Assembly: GCA_002360945.1 (NCBI GenBank)
Contig: DERO01000023.1
Location: forward strand, 1 to 18,729
Reading direction: 5' to 3'
Source of the DNA: Leclercia adecarboxylata
GTDB taxonomy: Bacteria; Pseudomonadota; Gammaproteobacteria; Enterobacterales; Enterobacteriaceae
DNA: 18,729 nucleotides
Positions 1-7,284 of the stretch are shown one piece after another; within the stretch, counting starts at the first letter, position 1, and each line of letters opens with the position of its first letter. Under the pieces are notes generated by a model. That model made no database searches. It saw only the letters and a list, made by a program, of their open reading frames with translations, and was not told the origin of the DNA. A program made the translations under genes and the position numbers.

Positions 1-732
1 GGCAAAGGGGGTGTTATTCCAGTGTCCACCAAAGGCGCCCAGCGCGTCGCGGCGGGCGCTTTCACCGATCACCACCATATAGATGTGATATTTCGGTTTC
101 ACCGCCAGCACGTTCCAGGTGTCCTTCATCTGCGACAGCTCCGCCATCCGGGCCTGCTCCTCAACCACTTCCTGGTTGTTCACCACCACGTCTTTGACAA
201 AGCGAAACACCGGATAGCCGGTATCCTTCAGCTTGAAGACGCCGCCCCAGGCCAGGTTTTGCACCGGGGCGACGAAAAAGGCCACCACGCTGAACACCAG
301 ACACAGGCTGTCGATTTTGCCCCACGCCTTTTTAGGCTGCGGCTTGCGGCGCACGGCGATCGCGCCGAGGGCAAAGATAAACAGGCCGACGACGTAGCTG
401 TACCACGGGAAGATGGTGAGGATCTCCGTCGACTCCTCCATGTTGGTGGAGTGCATCGCCAGCAGGGTATTAAAGTTAGGCGCGCCGTAGGCCTGGCCAA
501 AGGGGAAATACATCGCCGCCACCAGCGAGCAGATCCCGAGCAGCCCTTTTTGCAGGCGCGGCGCGCTCAGCCACAGCAGATGCAGGATACAGGTGAAAGC
601 GACGGTATAAAGGATGCTGAATGAATAGCCGAGGGCGATATTAATCAGCATCGACTGTAAAAAGTAGAATCCGGTCCACGGGCTTAAGGCCCGGCTGCGG
701 GTAATGAGCGTGTCTTTCAGGGTTAAATTCAT
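1..732 (-). CDS. opgE: OpgE (YbiP) phosphoethanolamine transferase, N-terminal part, cut by the window edge
   Basis: The frame reads leftward from ATG at 732-730 and is still open at base 1, giving 244 residues that begin MNLTLKDTLITRSRALSPW. It matches what I know of E. coli OpgE (YbiP, about 527 residues), an inner-membrane enzyme that transfers phosphoethanolamine to osmoregulated periplasmic glucans. The visible part has the hydrophobic N-terminal segments typical of the EptA/OpgE family (roughly residues 20-80, 105-125 and 140-160). After these comes the start of the periplasmic sulfatase-like domain with VVIGESARRD near residues 222-231. The Glu of GES is the expected metal ligand. The catalytic Thr and the rest of the domain lie outside the window. 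No convincing Shine-Dalgarno sequence precedes the ATG. Position beside mntS/mntR agrees with the K-12 order. The identity is near certain, and the truncation is only a window effect. Confidence 0.95.
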   Translation of the reverse strand, partial: MNLTLKDTLITRSRALSPWTGFYFLQSMLINIALGYSFSILYTVAFTCILHLLWLSAPRLQKGLLGICSLVAAMYFPFGQAYGAPNFNTLLAMHSTNMEESTEILTIFPWYSYVVGLFIFALGAIAVRRKPQPKKAWGKIDSLCLVFSVVAFFVAPVQNLAWGGVFKLKDTGYPVFRFVKDVVVNNQEVVEEQARMAELSQMKDTWNVLAVKPKYHIYMVVIGESARRDALGAFGGHWNNTPFA

Positions 733-855
733 AGGTCACTATCGTGAAAACGCCATGTGCTCACCCTGGCGCCAAGGGTCAAAACCTGCCTGAGAATGCG
801 TAGAAGGGGAGAGGAGGTCCGCATCTGCGAGCCGCAAATAGTGCAGGGCTGCAAG

Positions 856-884
856 AAGATAGAGCCAGTGGCCGTTAAGGTCAA
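856..884 (-). promoter_or_regulatory. Probable sigma70 promoter of opgE
   Basis: Read on the minus strand, a -35 TTGACC (884-879) and a -10 TATCTT (861-856) are separated by exactly 17 bases. The predicted transcript would start near 848 and have a leader of about 115 nt before the opgE ATG. Just upstream lies a 7-bp inverted repeat (TTTTGCG at 902-908 and CGCAAAA at 925-931, 16-base spacer) that could hold an activator or repressor. The rest of 733-980 shows nothing gene-like. Confidence 0.6.
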
Positions 885-979
885 CAGTTATAAAGGGGGT
901 GTTTTGCGAAGGGGATTACATTTCCGCAAAAAAGGTCCGGGCATAGCGTGAAGACGAACAGTATAGAGGGGGTAAATGA

Positions 980-1014
980 CAGAAAAATGAAGCGGCGTAC
1001 CGCGACGCCGCTTA
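980..1014 (-). terminator. Intrinsic terminator of mntS
   Basis: On the minus strand the mntS stop codon runs straight into a GC-rich stem. The arms are AAGCGGCGT (1013-1005) and ACGCCGCTT (998-990), with a 6-nt loop, followed by CATTTTTC. The 5' arm begins in the TAA stop codon, so translation of the last codons and folding of the terminator share bases. Confidence 0.85.
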
Positions 1015-1137
1015 GTGGGATGGTTTGTTCTGCTGTGGTTTGCCGTTAATGATGTCGCAAATCATATTCAGCAGCATTAAGCGTACTTTAAAGGGAGAGT
1101 GGCTGAACACGCGTATACACCTCTTGAATTCGTTCAT
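1012..1137 (-). CDS. mntS: MntS, 41-residue manganese small protein (the RybA RNA locus)
   Basis: A short frame on the minus strand from ATG 1137-1135 to TAA 1014-1012 encodes 41 residues starting MNEFKRCIRVFSHSPFKVRL. It is nearly the same as E. coli MntS as I remember it (42 residues), including the two Cys and the C-terminal KPQQ(N/D)KPS stretch. A strong Shine-Dalgarno AGGAGG (1148-1143) sits 5 bases before the ATG. In E. coli, MntS is repressed by Mn-loaded MntR and raises usable manganese, apparently by interfering with the exporter MntP. It was first described as the small RNA RybA; a transcript from the predicted promoter to the terminator would be about 200 nt. It lies head-to-head with mntR, and two MntR-box-like palindromes precede it. 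Confidence is high because both sequence and context agree. Confidence 0.95.
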   Translation of the reverse strand: MNEFKRCIRVFSHSPFKVRLMLLNMICDIINGKPQQNKPSH

Positions 1138-1158
1138 TGTTACCTCCTGCGGGTTGAT

Positions 1159-1177
1159 CCCTTCGATCCGTGAAGGG
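1159..1177 (-). promoter_or_regulatory. Small hairpin in the mntS leader
   Basis: CCCTTC (1159-1164) and GAAGGG (1172-1177) form a 6-bp stem with a 7-nt loop in the mntS 5' untranslated region. It ends about 10 nt before the AGGAGG ribosome-binding site. It could affect translation or RNA stability, but nothing in the sequence shows which. Confidence 0.4.
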
Positions 1178-1195
1178 TGACTGCATTACATACAG

Positions 1196-1213
1196 ATATA
1201 GCACAGGCTATGT
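1196..1213. promoter_or_regulatory. MntR box 1 (mntS operator)
   Basis: ATATAGC (1196-1202) and GCTATGT (1207-1213) form a palindrome with a 4-base spacer. It closely fits the E. coli MntR box as I recall it (ACATAGC-N4-GCTATGT). On the minus strand the mntS -10 candidate TATATC, preceded by TG in the extended -10 position (TGCTATATC), lies inside this box, so bound MntR would block RNA polymerase. Confidence 0.85.
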
Positions 1214-1214
1214 T

Positions 1215-1232
1215 ATATGGCTACGGCTATAT
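1215..1232. promoter_or_regulatory. Probable MntR box 2, in tandem with box 1
   Basis: ATATGGC (1215-1221) and GCTATAT (1226-1232) give a second palindrome with the same 4-base spacer and one mismatched pair (G1219/T1228). Its centre is 19 bp from that of box 1. It lies between box 1 and the mntR promoter candidate, so it could strengthen mntS repression, touch mntR expression, or both. Confidence 0.65.
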
Positions 1233-1242
1233 CGTTAATTTT

Positions 1243-1270
1243 TTGTGCTTAAGGGACGATGGTTTACAAT
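1243..1270 (+). promoter_or_regulatory. Candidate mntR promoter
   Basis: A -10 hexamer TACAAT (1265-1270, five of six consensus bases) has a weak -35 TTGTGC (1243-1248) at 16-base spacing. The start would be near 1277, giving a leader of about 45 nt. A GAGGA ribosome-binding site at 1311-1315 sets the mntR start codon at 1322. Confidence 0.5.
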
Positions 1271-1321
1271 GGCCGCTTATCTATTGATACGCTTGATGTG
1301 TCCCGCGCTTGAGGAAGCACA

Positions 1322-1795
1322 ATGAACCGCCGTGCAGGTAAACCAACAACAAAAAGAATGACGCAACTGGTCAACGTCGAAGAGCATGTCGAAGGGTTTC
1401 GTCAGGTTCGCGAAGCGCATCGTCGCGAGCTGATCGATGATTATGTCGAACTGATCTCCGATCTGATCCGCGAGGTGGGAGAGGCCCGTCAGGTGGATAT
1501 GGCCGCACGCCTTGGCGTCTCGCAACCGACGGTGGCAAAAATGCTCAAGCGCCTGGCAACGGTCGGCCTGATCGAAATGATCCCCTGGCGCGGGGTGTTT
1601 CTGACGCCGGAAGGGGAGAAGCTGGCACAGGCGAGCCGCGAGCGCCATCAGATTGTCGAAAACTTCCTGCTGGTGCTGGGCGTCAGCCCGGAGATTGCCC
1701 GTCGTGATGCCGAGGGGATGGAGCATCACGTCAGCGAAGAGACGCTGAAACAGTTCCAGGCCTTTACGCTTAAATATGGATCCTCCGCAGAATGA
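1322..1795 (+). CDS. mntR: MntR, manganese-responsive DtxR-family repressor
   Basis: This 157-residue protein is close to E. coli MntR (155 residues). A winged-helix DNA-binding region spans about 30-100, with the helix-turn-helix near 57-80 ([20 protein letters not shown]). A metal-binding/dimerisation domain follows, and there is no SH3-like third domain, as usual for MntR. By alignment from memory with Bacillus subtilis MntR, all six metal ligands are present: D40, E43, H109, E131, E134 and H135. In the family, Mn(II) binding switches on DNA binding, repressing the importer mntH and mntS. GAGGA lies 6 bases before the ATG. The gene is divergent from mntS, and its stop overlaps the next start as ATGA, so translational coupling with ybiR is likely. 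Confidence 0.97.
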   Translation: MNRRAGKPTTKRMTQLVNVEEHVEGFRQVREAHRRELIDDYVELISDLIREVGEARQVDMAARLGVSQPTVAKMLKRLATVGLIEMIPWRGVFLTPEGEKLAQASRERHQIVENFLLVLGVSPEIARRDAEGMEHHVSEETLKQFQAFTLKYGSSAE

Positions 1796-2901
1796 CCCTG
1801 CCAGGCTTGCGGGCGCTGGCCCGCGATCGTTTCTTTCATCTGTTAATCGTGGTTGGGGTCGGGCTCAGTTTTCTGGTGCCCTTCGCCCCTGAGCGCTGGC
1901 CTGCTGCCATTGACTGGCACACCATCATTACCCTTGCCGGGCTGATGATGCTGACCAAAGGGGTCGAGCAGAGCGGCTATTTTGATGTGCTGGGGCGCAA
2001 GATGGTGCGCCGTTTCGCCACCGAGCGACGGTTAGCGCTGTTTATGGTCCTCTCTGCCGCGCTGCTGTCGACCTTTCTCACCAATGACGTGGCGCTGTTT
2101 ATCGTGGTGCCGCTCACCCTCACCCTGCGCAAGCTGTGCGAAATCCCGGTTAATCGGTTGATCATCTTTGAGGCGCTGGCGGTCAATGCCGGGTCGCTGC
2201 TGACGCCGATCGGCAACCCGCAAAACATCCTGCTGTGGGGGCGCTCCGGGCTGTCGTTTGCCGCCTTCACCTGGCAGATGGCCCCCCTGGCGCTGGTGAT
2301 GGTGCTGACCCTGATGGCTCTGTGCTGGTTTGCCTTCCCGGCAACGCCGCTGCGCTATCACAGCGGCAGCGCGGCGCCCCAGTCGAAACCGCGGCTGGCA
2401 TGGAGCTGTCTGGCGCTCTATCTGGTGTTTCTGGTGGCCCTCGATCTGAAGCAGGAGCTGTGGGGCGTGCTGCTGGTGGCGGGAGGATTCCTGCTGCTGG
2501 CGCGCCGGGTGCTCATCAGCGTCGACTGGACGCTGCTGCTGGTGTTTATGGCGATGTTTATCGACGTGCATCTGCTGATACAGGTTCCGGCGTTACAGGG
2601 CGTGCTGCAAAACGTCACCCATCTGTCGCAGCCGGGCCTCTGGCTAACGGCCATCGGCCTGTCGCAGTTTATCAGCAACGTGCCGTCTACCATCCTGCTG
2701 CTCAACTACGTCCCGCCAACGGCGCTGCTGGCGTGGGCGGTGAATGTCGGGGGCTTTGGCCTGCTGCCGGGATCCCTCGCCAACCTGATCGCCCTGCGGA
2801 TGGCAAACGATCGCCGAATCTGGTGGCGCTTCCACCTCTGGTCCCTGCCCATGCTGGCCTGGGCGGCGCTCGTCGGATTCGGATTATTCCTTCTCATATA
2901 G
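1792..2901 (+). CDS. ybiR: YbiR, ion-transporter-superfamily inner-membrane permease
   Basis: The 369-residue product matches E. coli YbiR (about 372 residues), an uncharacterised polytopic membrane protein related to the ArsB/NhaD/CitM group. About ten hydrophobic segments are visible. Family-type substrate motifs occur in two internal halves: TNDVA at 97-101 and GNPQN at 141-145 in the first, and a related [13 protein letters not shown] stretch in the second. ATG 1792 overlaps the mntR stop (ATGA). No good ribosome-binding site precedes it, which favours coupling to mntR. The linkage suggests a role near metal or anion homeostasis, but no substrate can be read from the sequence. No T-tailed terminator follows, so read-through into the pump operon is possible. 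Confidence 0.93.
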   Translation: MTLPGLRALARDRFFHLLIVVGVGLSFLVPFAPERWPAAIDWHTIITLAGLMMLTKGVEQSGYFDVLGRKMVRRFATERRLALFMVLSAALLSTFLTNDVALFIVVPLTLTLRKLCEIPVNRLIIFEALAVNAGSLLTPIGNPQNILLWGRSGLSFAAFTWQMAPLALVMVLTLMALCWFAFPATPLRYHSGSAAPQSKPRLAWSCLALYLVFLVALDLKQELWGVLLVAGGFLLLARRVLISVDWTLLLVFMAMFIDVHLLIQVPALQGVLQNVTHLSQPGLWLTAIGLSQFISNVPSTILLLNYVPPTALLAWAVNVGGFGLLPGSLANLIALRMANDRRIWWRFHLWSLPMLAWAALVGFGLFLLI

Positions 2902-2907
2902 TGCCAA

Positions 2908-2931
2908 ATTTGTCAGGTTTTCCTGGCAAAT
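2908..2931. promoter_or_regulatory. Inverted repeat IR1 over the pump -35 region
   Basis: ATTTGTCAGG (2908-2917) and CCTGGCAAAT (2922-2931) form 10-bp arms with one T/G mismatch around a TTTT centre. The repeat covers the -35 hexamer and most of the spacer of the pump promoter, as a repressor operator would. It lacks a following T-run, so it is not a standard terminator for ybiR. Confidence 0.6.
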
Positions 2932-2938
2932 GTATAGC
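2910..2938 (+). promoter_or_regulatory. Promoter of the tripartite efflux operon
   Basis: TTGTCA (2910-2915, five of six consensus bases) and TATAGC (2933-2938, four of six) are spaced by 17 bases. Transcription would start near 2945, immediately before the second inverted repeat. It is the best promoter in the 93-base gap after ybiR. Confidence 0.65.
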
Positions 2939-2950
2939 AACGTCCTAACT

Positions 2951-2986
2951 TTAGTGAGCGGCATAAATTGTGATGCCGTTCACTAA
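2951..2986. promoter_or_regulatory. Inverted repeat IR2 at the start of the pump transcript
   Basis: Arms of 14 bp, TTAGTGAGCGGCAT (2951-2964) and ATGCCGTTCACTAA (2973-2986), match at 13 of 14 positions around an 8-base centre. The repeat lies just after the predicted transcription start and ends 8 bases before the adaptor start codon. It could be a repressor operator (outer TTAGTGA/TCACTAA halves) or, in RNA, a hairpin occluding the ribosome-binding site. No regulator gene is adjacent. Confidence 0.7.
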
Positions 2987-2994
2987 CAGGATGG

Positions 2995-4095
2995 ATGCTG
3001 TTTATGGCAGAAGAAAACCAACCCTCTGAAAACACCGATAATAAAGAGACTGAACGCAAACGCCCCGGCAAGAAGCCGCTGATCATTCTGGGCATTGTGG
3101 TGATCGTCATGGTCATCGTGGCGCTGGTGTGGTGGTTTATGACCCGTAACCAGGAGACCACCGACGACGCCTTCACCGAAGGCGACGCCGTGACCATCGC
3201 CCCCAAAACCGCAGGCTATGTCACCGAGCTGCGGGTGCGCGATAACCAGCGGGTGAAAAAGGGCGATCTGCTGGTGACGATCGATCCCCGGGACACCAGC
3301 GCCCAGCGCGACCAGGCCAAAGCCCAGCTTGGCCTCGCCGAGGCCCAGCTTCATCAGGCCCAGGCGCAGCTGGCCCTCTCGAAGGTGCAATATCCTGCCC
3401 AGCGCGATGAAGCCAAAGCCAATGTGATCAAAGCTCAGGCGGATCTGGCCAATGCCGAGGCGGAGTATCGCCGCCAGCGCGGCGTCGATCCCCGCGCCAC
3501 CACGCAACAGAGCATCGACGCGGCCAACGCTCAGCTGCGCAGCGCCCAGGCCCAGCTTGCCAGCGCCAAAGCGCAGCTTGAGGTGGCCTCGCAGGTGCAG
3601 CTGCAAATTCGCCAGCAGGAGACCAACGTCGAAGCCCGGGAGCGCCAGGTAGAGCAGGCCCGCGCCCAGCTCGAGACCGCTGAGCTCAACCTTTCTTACA
3701 CCGAAGTTCGCGCCCCCTTCGATGGCTACATCACCAAACGCAACGTCCAGACCGGCACGCTTGTGCAGGCGGGTACTGCGCTCTTCTCGCTGGTCTCGAC
3801 CGATATCTGGGTGGTTGCCAACTTTAAAGAGTCGCAGCTGGAGCGGATGCGCCCCGGCAATAAGGTGACGCTGAGCGTGGACGCCTGGCCGGATCTGGAG
3901 CTGGAAGGGCATATCGACTCTATCCAACAGGGGAGCGGCTCGCGCTTCGCCGCCTTCCCGTCGGAGAACGCCACCGGTAACTTCGTGAAGATCGTCCAGC
4001 GCGTGCCGGTAAAAATCGTTATCGATAAAGGGCTGGATCCCAACCAGCCGCTGCCGCTCGGCCTCTCGGTTGAACCCAAGGTAACCGTGGAATGA
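2995..4095 (+). CDS. HlyD/EmrA-type periplasmic adaptor of a tripartite efflux pump
   Basis: This 366-residue membrane fusion protein starts with a charged cytoplasmic tail and one membrane anchor (about residues 28-49). Next comes the family TTDDAF stretch at 55-60 and a first lipoyl half near 70-100. A long Ala/Gln/Leu/Glu-rich alpha-helical hairpin (about 100-230, with repeated AQAQL units) should reach toward the outer-membrane channel. The second lipoyl half and beta-barrel domain follow, with the EmrA-like VVANFKESQ and NATGNFVKIVQRVPVKI stretches. ATG 3004 (MAEENQ) is an alternative start: AGGA at 2988-2991 is only 3 bases from ATG 2995 but 12 from ATG 3004, so neither is ideal. Its stop overlaps the next ATG by 4 bases. 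Substrate range cannot be told. It is related to EmrA but is not emrA itself, because it sits elsewhere and carries its own outer-membrane gene. Confidence 0.9.
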   Translation: MLFMAEENQPSENTDNKETERKRPGKKPLIILGIVVIVMVIVALVWWFMTRNQETTDDAFTEGDAVTIAPKTAGYVTELRVRDNQRVKKGDLLVTIDPRDTSAQRDQAKAQLGLAEAQLHQAQAQLALSKVQYPAQRDEAKANVIKAQADLANAEAEYRRQRGVDPRATTQQSIDAANAQLRSAQAQLASAKAQLEVASQVQLQIRQQETNVEARERQVEQARAQLETAELNLSYTEVRAPFDGYITKRNVQTGTLVQAGTALFSLVSTDIWVVANFKESQLERMRPGNKVTLSVDAWPDLELEGHIDSIQQGSGSRFAAFPSENATGNFVKIVQRVPVKIVIDKGLDPNQPLPLGLSVEPKVTVE

Positions 4096-5663
4096 GTGAG
4101 CACAGCCACGAAAACTGGCGGCCCGCCAGCAACCCGTGGGCGGTGGCGATCGTCGTCACCCTCGCGGTGTTTATGGAGATCCTCGACACCACTATCGTGA
4201 ACGTGGCGCTGCCGCACGTGGCGGGCTCGCTGTCCGCCAGCTACGACGAATCCACCTGGGTGCTCACCAGCTATCTGGTGGCCAACGGCATCGTGCTGCC
4301 TATCTCGGCGTTTCTGAGCCGGGTCTTTGGCCGCAAGCAATTCTTCCTGATCTGCATCGTGATGTTCACCGTCTGTTCGTTCCTGTGCGGGATCGCCACC
4401 GAGCTGTGGCAGATCATCCTGTTCCGCATCATGCAGGGCTTCTTCGGCGGCGGCCTGCAGCCCACCCAGCAGTCGGTGCTGCTCGACTACTTTAAGCCGG
4501 AAGATCGCGGCAAAGCCTTTGGCCTGTCGTCCATCGCCATTATCGTCGCCCCGGTGCTGGGGCCGACGCTCGGCGGCTGGATCACCGATAACTACTCCTG
4601 GCGCTGGGTGTTCTTTATTAACATTCCGGTGGGGATTGTGACGGTGCTGGCGATCTATCAGTTGCTGGAAGATCCGCCGTGGGAGAGCAAATCGAAAGAG
4701 AAGATCCCTATCGACTGGACCGGGATTGGCCTGATCGCACTCGGTCTGGGCTGCCTTCAGGTGATGCTCGACCGCGGCGAGGACGAGGACTGGTTTAACT
4801 CGAACTTTACCCGCACCTTCGCGGTGCTGACCCTGATTGGCATTATCGGTGCCATCTACTGGCTGCTGTATGCCAAAAAGCCGGTGGTGGATCTGCACTG
4901 CATGAAGGATAAAAACTTCGCGGTCTCCAGCCTGCTGATGGCCGGCATGGCAATGATCCTGTACGGCAGTTCGGTGGTGATCCCGCAGCTGGCGCAGCAG
5001 GACCTGGGCTATACCGCCACCTGGTCGGGGCTGGTGCTCTCGCCCGGTGCGGTGCTGATTGTCCTGACCATCCCGCTGGTGCTGAAGCTGATGCCGATTG
5101 TGCAGACGCGCTGGATCATCGCCTTCGGCTTTACCTGCCTGGCGGTGTCGTTCTTCTGGTCGCGCACGCTCACGCCGGATATCGACTTCGAGACCCTGGT
5201 GCTGTTCCGCAGCGCCCAGTCGATCGGGCTGGGGTTCCTGTTTGTCCCCCTGACCACCATCGCCTTTATCTCGATCCCTCGGCAGCTGAACGCCGACGCT
5301 GCGGCGCTGTTTACCATGTTCCGCAACGTGGCGGGGTCGATCGGCATTTCGCTCTCGACGGCGGCCATTACCGAGCGCTCGCAGGCCCACAGCGCCCATC
5401 TGGCGACGCACACCTCGGCGTTCGATGAGCCGTTCCAGCACACTCTTCGCGAGATGGCGCAGGCGGTACAGAACTTTACCACCCAGGTGGGCGACCCCGC
5501 CGGCATCGCCACCGGGCGCATGTATCAGGTGATGATCGAACAGTCGCGATTCCTGGCCTACATCGACGTCTTCACCCTTCTGAGCGTGGTGGCCCTCTTA
5601 CTGATTCCGTTTTGTTTGTTGCTCTCGCCGGTTAAGAGCGAGGGGAGTGCAGGAGCACACTGA
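4092..5663 (+). CDS. DHA2 (EmrB/QacA-type) drug:H+ antiporter, inner-membrane part of the pump
   Basis: The 523-residue product has about 14 hydrophobic segments, the number typical of the DHA2 family. Family motifs are present: LDTTIVNVALP at 31-41 (DHA2 motif D), a loop 2-3 motif around 75-82 (SRVFGRK), FRIMQGFFGGG at 111-121 (motif B, with R112) and the antiporter motif C APVLGPTLGGW at 153-163. WRWVFFINIPVG follows. ATG 4092 overlaps the adaptor stop (ATGA). AAGG 4079-4082 can serve as ribosome-binding site. It should export hydrophobic or amphipathic compounds through the adaptor and outer-membrane protein encoded on either side. It resembles EmrB closely in design, though the exact substrate is unknown. 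Confidence 0.92.
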   Translation: MSEHSHENWRPASNPWAVAIVVTLAVFMEILDTTIVNVALPHVAGSLSASYDESTWVLTSYLVANGIVLPISAFLSRVFGRKQFFLICIVMFTVCSFLCGIATELWQIILFRIMQGFFGGGLQPTQQSVLLDYFKPEDRGKAFGLSSIAIIVAPVLGPTLGGWITDNYSWRWVFFINIPVGIVTVLAIYQLLEDPPWESKSKEKIPIDWTGIGLIALGLGCLQVMLDRGEDEDWFNSNFTRTFAVLTLIGIIGAIYWLLYAKKPVVDLHCMKDKNFAVSSLLMAGMAMILYGSSVVIPQLAQQDLGYTATWSGLVLSPGAVLIVLTIPLVLKLMPIVQTRWIIAFGFTCLAVSFFWSRTLTPDIDFETLVLFRSAQSIGLGFLFVPLTTIAFISIPRQLNADAAALFTMFRNVAGSIGISLSTAAITERSQAHSAHLATHTSAFDEPFQHTLREMAQAVQNFTTQVGDPAGIATGRMYQVMIEQSRFLAYIDVFTLLSVVALLLIPFCLLLSPVKSEGSAGAH

Positions 5664-7186
5664 TGATTTGCAGACGTTTAAGTCCCCTGATGTTAATGCT
5701 GTTGCTGGCAGGCTGTGCCGCAGGGCCCGACTACCAGCAGCCCGCGCCGCAAACCCCGACCCGCTGGAACGATCCGGGCGACGGCGGCGCGAAATCGCAA
5801 ACCGCGTCCACCGCCATCAATCCGCGGTGGTGGAAAACCTTCGGCGATCCGCAGCTGGACAGCCTGATTGAACGCGCCATTGCCGGCAACCTGTCGCTAC
5901 AGCAAACCGTGCTACGCATCGCCGGGGCGCGGGAGCAGATCAACCAGGCGGGAGGGGCCTTCTTCCCGGCGGTGAACGGCAACCTGCAGGCCACCCGGCA
6001 GCAGCTGGGGCTGGAGGGGGAGCTGAAATCCCACGGCGTGTACGACCAGCTGGATGACGTCGATCCCGAACTGCGCGGCGCGCTGGGACCGCTGACCCAG
6101 CCGATTAACCTCTATCAGGGCAGCTTTGACGCCCAGTGGGAGCTGGATCTGTGGGGCAAGGTGCGCCGTCAGGTGGAAGCCGCCGATGCCCAACAGCAGG
6201 CGGCCATCGAGCAGCGTAACGACGCCCTGGTGTCGCTGGAGGCCGAAGTGGCCCGCGGCTGGCTCCAGCTGCGCGGGGCCCAGAGCAGCATCGCCACCCT
6301 CAACACCCAGATCGAGAGCGCGCAGCAGACCCTGGAGCTGACCGACAGCCGCCAGCGCGGCGGGCTGTCGCCACAAATGGACGTGGAGAACGCTCGCGCC
6401 CAGCTCGGCAACCTGGAGGCACAGCTTCCGCAGTATGAAGCCCAGGCGCGGCAGGCAATGAACGGCCTGGCGATCCTGCTCGGCAAACCGCCGGGGGCGC
6501 TGGACGGCGAGCTGCAGGCCAGCAAACCGCTGCCCGCGCTACCGGAGATTGTCCCCACCGGGATCCCCTCCACGCTGGCGCGGCGACGTCCGGACGTGCG
6601 TGAAGCCGAGGCCAACCTGCATGCGGCCACCGCACAGATCGGCGTCTCGGTGGCGCAGCTGTTCCCCAGCGTCTCGCTCAGCGGCCAGTTTGGCCTGCGT
6701 AACAGCGAAGCCAGCTGGCTCACCGACTGGAGCAGCCACTTCTATAGCGTCGGGCCGCAGGTCTCTATCCCCATCTTCCAGGGCGGACGGCTGGTCTCCA
6801 GCGTGAAGGTCGCCCGCGCGCAGCAGGGGGCCGCGGTGCTGGAGTATCGACAGACGGTGCTCACCGCGCTGGGCGATGTGGAAAACGCGCTGGTCAGCTA
6901 CCGCACCGACCAGAAGCGGGAAGCGGGATTAAGCAAAACCATCGATGCGCTGCAAAACGCTTTCGATCTGGCGAGCAGCAGCTATCGTCAGGGGATCGCC
7001 ACCTTTATCGACGTGCTGGATGCCCAGCGCCAGCTGGCGCAGGCGCAGCAGCAGCGGGATCAGGCCCGGGTACAGAGCGCGCTGGATCTGGTGGCGCTCT
7101 ATAAAGCTCTTGGCGGGGGCTGGGAGCCGTACCAGCAGGTACAGCTGCCGGACTACGCCGTCTTTGGCGACGCCCCGCGCGGATAA
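5663..7186 (+). CDS. NodT/OprM-type outer-membrane efflux lipoprotein
   Basis: The protein has 507 residues. The N-terminus MICRRLSPLMLMLLLAGC is a lipoprotein signal with the lipobox LLAGC ending at Cys18. The residues after it (AA, not Asp) predict outer-membrane sorting. The mature part begins with GPDYQQPA, typical of the RND/MFS outer-membrane factor lipoprotein group. It has two repeated halves, each with beta-strand and coiled-coil segments, and the family stretch PSTLARRRPDVREAEANL near residue 300. It would form the trimeric TolC-like exit duct for the pump. AGGAG 5651-5655 precedes the start, and the ATG shares its A with the transporter stop (TGATG). Having its own duct sets this operon apart from emrAB, which relies on TolC. 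Confidence 0.93.
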   Translation: MICRRLSPLMLMLLLAGCAAGPDYQQPAPQTPTRWNDPGDGGAKSQTASTAINPRWWKTFGDPQLDSLIERAIAGNLSLQQTVLRIAGAREQINQAGGAFFPAVNGNLQATRQQLGLEGELKSHGVYDQLDDVDPELRGALGPLTQPINLYQGSFDAQWELDLWGKVRRQVEAADAQQQAAIEQRNDALVSLEAEVARGWLQLRGAQSSIATLNTQIESAQQTLELTDSRQRGGLSPQMDVENARAQLGNLEAQLPQYEAQARQAMNGLAILLGKPPGALDGELQASKPLPALPEIVPTGIPSTLARRRPDVREAEANLHAATAQIGVSVAQLFPSVSLSGQFGLRNSEASWLTDWSSHFYSVGPQVSIPIFQGGRLVSSVKVARAQQGAAVLEYRQTVLTALGDVENALVSYRTDQKREAGLSKTIDALQNAFDLASSSYRQGIATFIDVLDAQRQLAQAQQQRDQARVQSALDLVALYKALGGGWEPYQQVQLPDYAVFGDAPRG

Positions 7187-7247
7187 GTTCAGAGGATTGG
7201 GCAAGAAACGGGCAGGAACCGCACATTCGCCGTCGGCGTGAGCCGGG

Positions 7248-7253
7248 TATAAC
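7248..7253 (+). promoter_or_regulatory. Weak candidate -10 element before the aldo/keto reductase
   Basis: TATAAC stands alone in the 98-base gap 7187-7284 without a good -35. No terminator separates the pump genes from the reductase, so co-transcription with the pump remains possible. The start codon itself is well supported by GAGGAG at 7272-7277. Confidence 0.3.
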
Positions 7254-7284
7254 TATCGGGTACTCAACACACGAGGAGCGTCAA

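Noticed and set aside
22..624. 200-codon plus-strand frame opposite opgE
   Set aside because: His/Arg-rich shadow of the conserved opgE frame.
757..951. 64-codon plus-strand frame upstream of opgE
   Set aside because: It runs across the opgE promoter and leader, is rich in Arg/Lys with no recognisable domain, and has no clear promoter.
2908..2931. Reading the first inverted repeat as a ybiR terminator
   Set aside because: No T-run follows on the plus strand and it coincides with a good promoter.
3726..5441. 571-codon minus-strand frame across the pump genes
   Set aside because: Antisense shadow in GC-rich DNA; His/Arg/Gln-rich with no domain, crossing two clear genes.
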